From: Pirellulales bacterium
GTDB taxonomy: Bacteria > Planctomycetota > Planctomycetia > Pirellulales > PALSA-1355
Reading direction: 5' to 3'
Assembly: GCA_022844125.1 (NCBI GenBank)
Contig: JALHMI010000004.1
Location: forward strand, 1 to 64,000
DNA: 64,000 nt
In this document: positions 16,983-25,600 of the stretch, piece after piece
Numbering within the stretch: position 1 is the stretch's first letter
How the letters are laid out: each line of letters begins with the position of its first letter
The notes under the pieces: model-generated
Seen by the model: the letters and a program-made list of their open reading frames with translations, nothing else
Database searches by the model: none
Told to the model about the DNA's origin: nothing
Made by a program: the position numbers and the translations under genes

Positions 16983-17380
16983 GCGCGAATACCCGAAGGC
17001 CCCGCTCGATACCCAATTGGGATCAGTTGACCGTGAAACGATGGCTGCGGCTGCAGGGCGGTATATGACGCCTCAGGTTAATCCGTCCTGTCGATATCCA
17101 GTTTGCCGCTGATCGGCAACTGAAAAAAAACTGAGCCCGCCGTGTGGCGCGCCGCTCTCGCCGAATCGTGCCATCAACTAGCGGAATCGCAGCCAAGGCC
17201 CGTGAAATACACGAATCTTGCTCGCCCGAAGTGTGACTCATCATGCGCACCGCATCCACACTGTCTCGCAGTGGCTCACTTTTGGCACTTTAAATGTGGC
17301 CAGGCTTCGGCTTATGCTCGCCAGTGTTGATGAGCGATGGATTCTTGGTATGCAGATCAGTTCGGAAGGGGAGTAAATCG
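16983..17380. other. Divergent intergenic region between toxin 1 and the acidic protein gene
   Basis: These 398 bp must carry the divergent promoters. A GATCCCAATTGGGTATC near-palindrome (read on the minus strand) lies about 25 bp upstream of the toxin 1 leader hairpin. A TTGCCG/CGGCAA stem beside an A8 run occurs at 17102-17130. No reading frame here looks protein-coding. Confidence 0.4.
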
Positions 17381-18163
17381 ATGGACGAAGTACAACGCGA
17401 TGAACCTGAGAACGAACTCGCGAATCCGTCAGAGGTGCTCTTGCCGCTCGAGTCGGTCGGGCCCTTGTCGGCCGAGGATGATGTCGTTGCGGCGGACGAA
17501 TTCGCTGGCATTGCAACGCCGCTGGAGATTGAGTTCAGCGGGCCCGGCGAATCGGAGGAGCTACTGGCGCAAGAGATCGAGGGGCTCAAGCAGCTTGAAC
17601 CGCTGGAAACGAATCTTCGAATCGAGCCGTCGGCCGGTGATGTGCCGCTGTCACCGCAGGAGGCCGTGTTCGGCAAAGCACTGGCGCCGGGAAGGCTCAA
17701 TGTCGGCTTTCAGCCGCACGCTCGCAAAATTCCAATCGCGTACGAGCCGCAGCCGTCGTTCGAAACGCCGGAGGACGTGGCTTCGCCAATCACTCAACTG
17801 CCGGGCCGACCGGATGACGGCGCAGGGCAGATTCGTGACATGGTCTATCGCCACGGCGACTCCGAGAACGGACCGCGCGTCCAGTTGCTTTCGGATTCGC
17901 GACCCGCTCAGGAGCCTGCCCAGCAATCGTCGGTCAGCAGCGGTGCCAGCGACGAGCCGACCGCTCCAGGAGACCGCGGACAAACCTTGCCGCGACTTCT
18001 GATCACCGTCTCAATGGCCAACACTCGTTCGGTATTTCAGGACTGCATTGAACGCGCAAGTAAAACGCTGGGCGCGAAGTTTCATGCCGCCTGTCAGGCC
18101 ACTGTGAACGACTATGCCCGCGACCGCCGGGCTGCCGAACGCGCGGCCAACCGCTACGGATGA
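17381..18163 (+). CDS. Acidic, Pro-rich protein of unknown function in the toxin island
   Basis: 260 residues from ATG 17381, preceded by GGAAGGGGAG about 8 nt upstream. Residues 1-80 are strongly acidic (DEVQRDEPENE, AEDDVVAADEFAG, EELLAQEIEGLKQLEPLE). Residues 90-220 are Pro/Gln/Ser-rich and probably disordered. The last 50 residues form basic amphipathic helices (FQDCIERASKTLGAKFHA, ARDRRAAERAANRYG). I know no family. It lies between the two divergent toxin genes, on the same strand as toxin 2 and about 400 bp before it, so an adaptor, chaperone or delivery role is possible but purely inferred from position. Confidence 0.6.
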   Translation: MDEVQRDEPENELANPSEVLLPLESVGPLSAEDDVVAADEFAGIATPLEIEFSGPGESEELLAQEIEGLKQLEPLETNLRIEPSAGDVPLSPQEAVFGKALAPGRLNVGFQPHARKIPIAYEPQPSFETPEDVASPITQLPGRPDDGAGQIRDMVYRHGDSENGPRVQLLSDSRPAQEPAQQSSVSSGASDEPTAPGDRGQTLPRLLITVSMANTRSVFQDCIERASKTLGAKFHAACQATVNDYARDRRAAERAANRYG

Positions 18164-18188
18164 ACTTCGGTGGATGGAAGATGAAGAG

Positions 18189-18369
18189 AACCACAGATGA
18201 ACGCAGATCGACACAGATGCAGAAGGGAGTAGCCTGAGTTGAGCGCCGATTGTTTTCCGTCGTGCCGTGGTGTCGTCGTAGTTCTAGTCGTATTTGTTTC
18301 CGCTCGTTGAGTTACGCATTTCCATTGGTCCCTTTCTGATCTGTACCCATCCGTGTCCATCTGTGGTTC
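18189..18369. repeat. Inverted pair of ACCACAGATG-type dispersed units
   Basis: AACCACAGATG starts at 18189 and its complement CATCTGTGGTT ends at 18368. Each arm continues with partly matching ACACAGATG or ACACGGATG units. Similar sequence at 13866 lies at the other side of the toxin 1 cassette. Such units recur in intergenic DNA of many environmental bacteria and may mark recombination points. Confidence 0.5.
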
Positions 18370-18438
18370 TGTCTTTTCGTCACCCAACTAATCACATGAC
18401 CAGCACCTAACAACCAAACATCAGGGTATTGATTGGGG

Positions 18439-18527
18439 CCTCGCTCACCGATGGAGCGGGGTATTCGATTGGGCCCGTTGCCTGAGTTGCCGCTTCGGCG
18501 GTGCTTCTGGCAGCGGGCCCTTTTTTT
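18439..18527 (+). promoter_or_regulatory. Two-hairpin leader with T7 tract upstream of toxin 2
   Basis: A first stem, CCTCGCTC (18439-18446) with GAGCGGGG (18454-18461), is followed by the main hairpin. GGGCCCGTTGCC (18471-18482) pairs with GGCAGCGGGCCC (18509-18520) over 12 bp with one G-U. Inside it is CCGC-TTCG-GCGG (18490-18501), a classic stable UUCG tetraloop. T7 follows at 18521-18527, making a textbook intrinsic-terminator shape. The toxin ATG is 31 nt downstream, with GAGG in between. Homologous to 16928-16982. Confidence 0.65.
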
Positions 18528-18558
18528 GTGCGCTCACAGAAGCGCAGCCGAGGCACGC

Positions 18559-20148
18559 ATGATCGAAGCCTACATGAATGCGACGCTGGACGTGCTGCGG
18601 CTTGCCGGGCAGATGTTCCTGCGGCGCATGGACGACCAACTGCGCTGGTTCGCCGAAGATCTGCACGACTTTATCTACGATCTCGACCGCAATCCGCGCC
18701 GCGACTGGCGCGAGCGATTCGACGCTTTCCTGGCCGACCAGACCGCCCGCAGCCGCGAGATCACGCCCGAGAGCCGCAGGGAACTGATCGCGTATCTGGA
18801 GATGTGGGAGCGGAATGTCTACGGCGGTCCGCCGGAACCCAAGCCAGTACTGCAAACGGCTATCACGCGCGTCAAGGAACGGACTTTGGTATCTCGAACG
18901 GCGGGGCATGTACCTCAGATTGTGCCGCCGAGGAAATCGACGGTTCGGAAGCTACGACGCTCCGACATGTACCGCCCGCCAGCAGAAAGGGAGTTTTACC
19001 AAAAGCTCGCGGAGGCGCGACGGCTGCTCGCGGAAATGGATCGCGCTGTCGGGCTGTTCGCCCAGAAGCTCGATGCGGCCGGAGATGGCGAATCGATCGA
19101 AGTCGATGCGGATCTCGATGCGATCGAAACCCTGATTTGGATGCACAACAATGTGCTGGAATCGGCGCGTGACCTTTGGCTGCGCGAGGATCTCGGGGGC
19201 GATACGTTCAATCAGCTAGCACTCATGAGCGATCCGACGTCGGTCGGCCTGCCGCGCTTTATTGACGACGACCAGCCTCGGCGGGCGAAAGCGCAGTGGG
19301 AGAGAATCTCCGCCCGTCTCGACCAGCGGATTGCGTTTCTAGACAACGTGATCTTCGCGATGGAGGTGATCGAGAAGATCGGCATGGCCGCCAGCTTCGC
19401 GCTGGGTTTCGGCGTCGTCATCAACGCTGGCATTCAAGGCGGGAAAGTCGTGCTGGTCAAGACGGTGGCCAAGATGGCAGCCTCGGTGGCCATCAGCGCA
19501 GTCGTTGGCAAAGCGACAGGCGCGGCACTCAAAGCAATCGGCGTCGAGGAAGAGACGGTCGAGAAGGTCCAGAACGCTGTCGAGTTGATCTCCTGGCTCT
19601 TGATCCTGAGGCGGATGAGGCTGCTGCGCTCACGGCCAAACGTTTCGTCAAGTCCCGCACAATCGACTACTACCACGACTGCGACCAGTTCGTCGCCGCC
19701 CCGTCAGCCTCCTAAGAAATCAGATCGTGCCGTTAGCACTCAGGGGGGAGATCCCGAGACAAATGCAGCCAAGGCGAGATCTCAACCCTATGGACCTCCA
19801 CGAAAGAAAACATATCCGGAGATCGAAGGGAAGCTCGATAAGCCGCGTACCAAGCACCACGAATTCTTGCAGGAGACGATCGCTCAAGAAATGCGGGCGA
19901 CTGGAGACTATGTTCGCATAACGAGGCGCATGCGTCTGAGCAAAATATCAGGGGTCAAGCATAGTCCCGACATCGAACCCGATAATATCGGAGTTCGTCA
20001 AGATGGTAGGATAGACGTGTTCGAGATTCTCAGTCCGTCGCAGACTCGAGAACAACTCGAAGCCAAACTTGAGCTCGCGTTTAGCCAACTTCCCGCGTAC
20101 CTGCGTGGTGCGTTTAGAATCATTGATCCTAAAGATGCATTCAAATGA
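18559..20148 (+). CDS. Polymorphic toxin 2 with restriction-endonuclease-like tip
   Basis: 529 residues from ATG 18559, chosen for GAGG 6 nt upstream. The N-terminus (MFLRRMDDQLRWFAEDLHDF, then ITPESRRELIAYLEMWE) aligns with toxin 1. A Gly/Ala-rich middle (ASFALGFGVVINAGIQGGKV) matches toxin 1's pretoxin-like region. Next comes a Ser/Thr/Pro linker with a run of Thr (about 375-420). The final ~120 residues are new: SPDIEPDNIGV, RIDVFEILSPSQT and QLEAKLELAF. D...D-x-E-type spacing followed by a helix suggests a PD-(D/E)XK-like nuclease fold, which is inference. No signal peptide. The stop overlaps the next ATG by 4 nt. Confidence 0.75.
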   Translation: MIEAYMNATLDVLRLAGQMFLRRMDDQLRWFAEDLHDFIYDLDRNPRRDWRERFDAFLADQTARSREITPESRRELIAYLEMWERNVYGGPPEPKPVLQTAITRVKERTLVSRTAGHVPQIVPPRKSTVRKLRRSDMYRPPAEREFYQKLAEARRLLAEMDRAVGLFAQKLDAAGDGESIEVDADLDAIETLIWMHNNVLESARDLWLREDLGGDTFNQLALMSDPTSVGLPRFIDDDQPRRAKAQWERISARLDQRIAFLDNVIFAMEVIEKIGMAASFALGFGVVINAGIQGGKVVLVKTVAKMAASVAISAVVGKATGAALKAIGVEEETVEKVQNAVELISWLLILRRMRLLRSRPNVSSSPAQSTTTTTATSSSPPRQPPKKSDRAVSTQGGDPETNAAKARSQPYGPPRKKTYPEIEGKLDKPRTKHHEFLQETIAQEMRATGDYVRITRRMRLSKISGVKHSPDIEPDNIGVRQDGRIDVFEILSPSQTREQLEAKLELAFSQLPAYLRGAFRIIDPKDAFK

Positions 20149-20975
20149 ACTCTACCGATACAATCGATTCGGCAGCTCTCTTCTTTGAGCCTCAGCGGGA
20201 AGCCGTAGTTGCGGGGGCGTTGGTAACCAGAATTGTCGAGGCATGCGATGTGGACTCGGCGCGGCCGCTCTTGTTCACCGCCTCCGGAGGCGGATTTCAA
20301 CTCGATGACTGCTACTTGTACTCAGACGATGCCAACGGCATCGAGCTTTGGGACACTCCAATACCGAACCGCAAGAAAGAACTTTTGGAAGCCCTGCGGA
20401 GCGGCGCTATTACTAGCATCTCCTTCAATGTGCCATTGCAGGCGGCCATGTGCCGTTCCGAATGGAGATTCAACTTCTATGTTCATCCTGGATTCGGAAG
20501 AATCTACTGGGGCACGTTAGCGAGCCCAAAGGCTAAGAGGGAGCTGTTGTTGGAGTCGTTCGAAATCGCTAGCCGCTTCTTTGATGTGCGCTATGGCTTC
20601 GCTTACTCGATGCCTTTGCGTGACGAACCTGATTGCTATGCCTATGGGTCGCCAAGATTGAACTTCGCTGGCCTTCGGCAGTGGTTGACGATGCGATCAA
20701 CGGGAGCGGATGCGCCACTGGCAGCGGATGAGTGTTGGAGACGCGAACTTGAGGGCCCAAAACGCCATTTGACAGGACTTTTTAGAGATGCCTATCCATT
20801 GAATGTAGTCTCGTCGGCACATGTTCGGCGGGCGGCTTTGGAATCAGCCGGTATCGGCTCACTCGAGCAACTAGATGAGAGCCGTTGGCTATGGGAGATC
20901 GACGAGGAGTATCTCAGCGATGCGAGTGCCTACCTGGCAAAAAACCAATCGCTCGTTCGGCAGTACTATACTTGA
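20145..20975 (+). CDS. Putative immunity protein for toxin 2
   Basis: A 276-residue soluble protein whose ATG overlaps the toxin 2 stop (ATGA, 20145-20148), as for the toxin 1 pair. It begins NSTDTIDSAALFFEPQRE; later segments are GGGFQLDDCYLYSDDANGIE, WRFNFYVHPGFGRIYWG and FAGLRQWLTMRSTG. I recognise no named immunity family. Position, coupling and lower GC than the chromosome around it argue that it neutralises the nuclease-like tip. At 276 residues it is large for an immunity protein. Confidence 0.65.
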   Translation: MNSTDTIDSAALFFEPQREAVVAGALVTRIVEACDVDSARPLLFTASGGGFQLDDCYLYSDDANGIELWDTPIPNRKKELLEALRSGAITSISFNVPLQAAMCRSEWRFNFYVHPGFGRIYWGTLASPKAKRELLLESFEIASRFFDVRYGFAYSMPLRDEPDCYAYGSPRLNFAGLRQWLTMRSTGADAPLAADECWRRELEGPKRHLTGLFRDAYPLNVVSSAHVRRAALESAGIGSLEQLDESRWLWEIDEEYLSDASAYLAKNQSLVRQYYT

Positions 20976-21048
20976 ATCATTCGCGCTGCTCCATGCGTCC
21001 ACTCGATAGTCGACGAGCGATTCACGCCATCGAAGTGAGGATTTTCGA

Positions 21049-21381
21049 ATGAGCGCCGACACGTGTGTTGTGATCTACGGCCTTTCCTTCGAGCTCAACG
21101 ACGACGAGATTCAAGCTTGCGAATTGCGCAAGGATCCAAGAATGCTGGCCGCGCGAAGTGCCGGCTTACAGCACTACTGGGGAGCCTTTGGAGTCGACGG
21201 CGAGCGATACCTGCTGTTCGTGGGACTATTGCTCGGCATTTTTGGTCCGGAGCACCAACTAGCAGCACAGTATCCGTCAGCTGCGCTGCAGACGGCGCTT
21301 GCGGAAACGAGCAGCAAACTGAAGGCGGGCGGCTTTGAAGGGGACCCTCATTTGTTTATTGAATATGCGGTCGATCAGTAG
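21049..21381 (+). CDS. Small immunity-like hypothetical protein
   Basis: 110 residues from ATG 21049 with GTGAGG about 8 nt upstream. It is acidic and compact: TCVVIYGLSFELNDDEIQACE, AGLQHYWGAFGVDGERYLLFVG and a C-terminal HLFIEYAVDQ. It has no signal peptide or membrane segment. It is probably an orphan immunity or adaptor gene given the neighbourhood; no family recognised. Confidence 0.6.
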   Translation: MSADTCVVIYGLSFELNDDEIQACELRKDPRMLAARSAGLQHYWGAFGVDGERYLLFVGLLLGIFGPEHQLAAQYPSAALQTALAETSSKLKAGGFEGDPHLFIEYAVDQ

Positions 21382-21464
21382 CTGTCCACGTTACCGATCA
21401 CTCCGTTGCAATCGCCCGCGATTGGCAGTCACAATGATGCCATGCTTCGAAGGCGAACAGGCAA

Positions 21465-21863
21465 TTGGCAAGGACTTCGAAAACTACCTTCGATACAGTC
21501 TCGATTGCGCTATGCAGAGCTGAGAAACACTGCCATGAATTTGTCGATCAGATGCGCCGAACGATCCTCGACGAGAATATGCAAACCTATCGAGAGCTGT
21601 TCGCAACGAAGGAACTTGCGAAGGTCTCAGGCCCCTATTGGCGATGCGCTTTGGAATTCTACGGTCGTCTGAACGACACGGATCGCAAAGTTCTCCTCAG
21701 TATCGTCCGACAAACGATTGACGGAGCGACCTGGTTGCCTGGCCAGAAAGGACGTTTTGTCCTGTCCGACGGGCAGAGTGCCGTGATGCTCGTGGCCGCC
21801 AGGCTACGGCGACTTGCAGATCTCTTTCTTGCGGCGGAGGAAGAATCCGAAAGCTCGAATTGA
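21465..21863 (+). CDS. Small helical hypothetical protein, start uncertain
   Basis: 132 residues if started at TTG 21465, with AGG 4 nt upstream. Helical segments ALCRAEKHCHEFVDQMRRTI, YRELFATKEL and AVMLVAARLRRLADLFLAAE look genuine. No ATG precedes 21552 in frame. A different frame immediately upstream (ATG 21434, CFEGEQAIGKDFENYLRYSLD, ending TGA at 21523) also looks protein-like, so an old frameshift is possible. Orphan immunity is suggested only by position. Confidence 0.5.
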   Translation: MARTSKTTFDTVSIALCRAEKHCHEFVDQMRRTILDENMQTYRELFATKELAKVSGPYWRCALEFYGRLNDTDRKVLLSIVRQTIDGATWLPGQKGRFVLSDGQSAVMLVAARLRRLADLFLAAEEESESSN

Positions 21864-21924
21864 CATTGTAACGGCCACGTATCGGCGTCAGTAGCGAGCG
21901 GCGGATAAGGGACGAGGCCATAGC

Positions 21925-22626
21925 ATGGGCCGCAGAATCACCAAGTCTGAGTTTCTCGAGGTGGTACATAACGAGGTGCCAAAACACTTTGCTGATGCAG
22001 GCTTTGTTCTCAAGATGCCTGCCGCCTACTGGCGAAACGTCGGCGCGGTGGAACAGGGAATGTTCCTCTATCCAGATACGGACTTCACGCGAATCCATGT
22101 GCCCACCGGAGCCCATGTGCCTGCACTCGACAAGTACTTCGATATTATTTAGGGCGGTCACTACGGATCGCTGCTAGTCAGCCGCTGGCTGGGCGAGTTC
22201 AAGCAGCCGATCAAACGGTCAGACTGCTACTACTACTTCAGAAACCTCGACGATCTGCGTGGCGTCATCGCTCGTGTGCATCACGACTTCGTTGAACAGG
22301 CAGAGCCATGGCTGGCTCAGCTGGTGACGATTGACGATGTCGCCCGCGAATTTCACGCATTCCGGATCGCATCGAAGCCAGGTGAAGAAAGACCGCCCGA
22401 CCCTTTCGGTTGGGCGATGTACGGCTGGTTGTTGCAGGCAGCGGGCCGAGAGTTGGAAGCGCGACCGTGGCTGGAGATGGCCTTGGAGCAGTTCAATAAG
22501 CCGGCATTCTATGCCAAGGGTATCCAGATCGTGCCCATCGGCACGCGCGGAGCCCGTCCTCTTCCGCGCACGCCCGAAGAACTGCGGACGATCGAACTCT
22601 TGAAGAATGATCTGGGAGTCGAGTGA
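21925..22626 (+). pseudogene. Immunity-like gene interrupted by an in-frame TAG
   Basis: ATG 21925 with GAGG 8 nt upstream opens a frame that stops at TAG 22150-22152 (codon 76) after ALDKYFDII. It then continues open, in the same frame, to TGA at 22624-22626. The part after the stop is plainly coding (GGHYGSLLVSRWLGEF, DCYYYFRNLDDLRGVIARVH, PFGWAMYGWLLQAAGRELEA). Intact, it would be 233 residues. The simplest reading is a recent single-base nonsense mutation; amber readthrough is less likely. No family recognised. The last gene of the island, convergent with the VWA gene 19 bp away. Confidence 0.75.
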
Positions 22627-22645
22627 ATCCAGGTCGCCCGGTTTC

Positions 22646-25600
22646 CTACTCCACCTTCCCGCCCCGTCGCCCTTTCGTCGCGCTCTGCTTTGCTTTCCGC
22701 AATCGCGAGGCGTAACTCTCGGCCTCGGCTTCGGGCGCAAGCGTCTGATCGCGTGCCGCCAGCGGTCGATCGGATTTCACGGCAACGGCCACGTCGCCGG
22801 CGAGTTCTTCAGCGACATCTTCTGATTGCGGCTCGAATCGCGCGGCCGCTCGCCGCTCCGCCAACTCGCGATCGATTTGCGACTTGCGAGCCTGCAAACG
22901 TTCGAGCGCGGCGGCAGGCTGCTCCTGCGGGGTCTTTCCTCGCAGGCGATCGGCCAACCGCCCGGCCAGCACGCCAGCCCAGGCAAAGCTCACGATCACG
23001 CGGCGATTGAACACGTCGGCCAGGAACAACAGTCCTGCGGCAAAGGCCAGCCAGTGCCAACCATCCTGACGACTCGTCGCCCGCGGCAACCCGCCGCGAA
23101 ACACATTAGCATCCTCAGGATCGGTGCCATCCGACGCCAGCGCGCCGATCACCGCTCCGCGTGTGCCGCCCGCGGGCGTGAGCGCCGCCATGTTCCGCAG
23201 CAATTGCACGTTGCTCTCGCGCTCGCGGAACTCAGCAGAGTAGGGGACGTTCACGCCTGCCCGCACGGGCGCATCGTTCGGTCCGCCGCTGACCGCCAGG
23301 AAGTAGCTGCCAGGCTGCATCGCCTGGGTACGGCCCACATATCGCCCCGGCGCGGTCTGCTCCAGTTCGAGCGGAATGGGCTTGCCGTCGGGGCCCAGCA
23401 GCGTGCCCGTCAGATCGAGAAAGTTGACGAATTTATCGTCGGCGTCGAGGGCCGTTACGACAACCCGAATCGCTCCGTCCTCGGCTTCGGCAAAGACGTT
23501 CAGCGTGCTTTGCTTGTCGGTCGGCCGCATCGTCCAGCGGACCATCTGCGTCAAGAACGGTTCGTAGCCGGACCACTGCGGCCAGGTCTTCGTCCAGCGC
23601 TGCCCGGCGTCGGTCGTCAGCGCCGTGGCCCGGCCCAGCCCGTATTGCCAGGTCGCGAGCACCGAGTTTCGATTGCCCGTCGGCCGCGGCGACATCAGCG
23701 GAATCTCGACCAGCGGGCTTTGCTTGGGGCTGGTCATCACGAAGCCCGTCATCGGCGGCAGGTCGCCCTCGATGCCGGCCAGAATCTCGTGGCTGGCGAC
23801 GCGCTGCGGCCGAATGCCCGCGGCGTCTTCAAAGATTACCGGCCGCGAAACGCGCATCGCCTCCTTCATGAAGATCCGCGGGATCGCCCGAGCGTTATCG
23901 ACCTGGTAATACTTGCCGCCGCCGGCGATGGCGATTTCGTTGAGTAGCTGGATCGCGGCGTCGGCACCCACGGCCACGGTGCTGGTCGTGATCTTCTGCT
24001 CGCGCGCGACCCTCGCCATGTAGGCAAAGTTGCTGCCATGCGTCTGGCCATCGGTGAGCACGATCATGTGTTTGACAGCAGAGTTCACCTGCCGGAGCGC
24101 CTGGTAGCCTTCCCACATGCCGGGCTCCATGTCCGTGCCGCCACCCGACTGCAGCCGTCCGATCCGCCGGAAGATCGCCTCGGGCGAATCGATTTTCGTG
24201 ATGGGCACAATCCAGTGCGGGGCCGAGTCGAACGCCACGACGCCCACGTGGTCTTCGCGACTGAGCACCTTCACGGCCGCGATCGCTGCCGCTTTGCTCA
24301 TTTCCAGCTTCTCGCCATCCATCGAGCCCGAGCTGTCGATCACAATCATCAGCGCGCCTGCGGGAACGACCTTGGCGTTCTTCACCTGAAAGTCGACCGG
24401 CATCGCCTTTTCGAGCGAGGTATTCGTCCAGCCGCCGGCCCCAAAGCTGTCGGGCCCGCCGATCACCATCAGCCCGCTGCCCAGGTGCTGCGTGTTCTGG
24501 GCGAGCAGATCGATCTGCTGGTCGCTAAAGGTGGAAAGCTGGTCGGCCTCGAGTCCGGTCGTGCGGGCCACGTCGGCCAGGATCACCAGGTCGAACCGCT
24601 GGAGGTCTGCCAGGTTGGCGAACAACTGGTTGCTCGACTGCACGACGACTTCGAGCTCGTTCCGGCGGAGCAGGGTGGCGAGCTCATCGAACTGACCGGC
24701 CTTGGTGAAGTCCTGGATCAGCAGCACTTGTCCCTTGCCACGAACGTGCGTGAACGCCGTCGACTGGTTGTTCTCGACCTGCGTGTCGCCCGCCGCTTCG
24801 TTCGGCACGAAGTTAGCCGTGTAGGTATAGAAATCCGCGGAATCGATCTCTTCCTGAAAGCTGAACACCTGTTTGCCGGGCGGCAGCGTGACTTCGCGAT
24901 CGGCCAGCGTCTGCGTCTGACCGCCGGCGGTGCGGCTGATCCGCAGCCGGCCCGCGACGGGGTTATCGTCGCCGGCCTGCGCGGTGTGATTCATCACCAC
25001 GCGAGCTTCGAAGGGCGTTCCCTGGCGAATTTCCTGGGGGAGCGAGATCTTCTCAACCGCGATCTCGCGCTCGCCGCCGCGGGCCACGGGCACCACGTCG
25101 ATGCCAATTCCCAGCGAGGCAAGCTGCTGGGCCTGGGCCAGCGCATCACCGCTGGTTTCATTGCCGTCGCTGATTACCACCACGCGCTTGGCCGCATCGG
25201 CCGGAAACACGGCTTGCGCCAATCGCAAGGCTGCAGCCAGGTTCGTGGCGTTCGTGTCGATCTGCGTTTCAAATCTTCGCGGCAGGTGCTGCTCGCCCTG
25301 TAGCGGTGGCGATTCGACGGCCGCATCGCGACCGAAGCTGATGACACCGGCCCGATCTTCGCGCCGCTCGCTGGCGTCGCGCTTGGTTGCTTGTTGGATG
25401 AAGCCGGCGACGTCGTCCAATTGCTCAACGGGCATGCTCGCCGAACGATCGACGACATACAGCACCGCCAGCCGGTCGCTCGAACGCACGAGCTGCACCT
25501 CGGCCAGCGCGCCCACGACAAGTAGCACGAGCAAGCTGCGAAGCGCCAGGGCCATCCAGCGGCGACCGCGACCCATGCCGGCCAAGCTCCGCCGCCCGAT

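Noticed and set aside
17102-17130. TTGCCG/CGGCAA stem next to an A8 run, considered as a terminator
   Set aside because: On the plus strand the run is A rather than T, and on the minus strand the T run precedes the stem, so neither orientation forms an intrinsic terminator.
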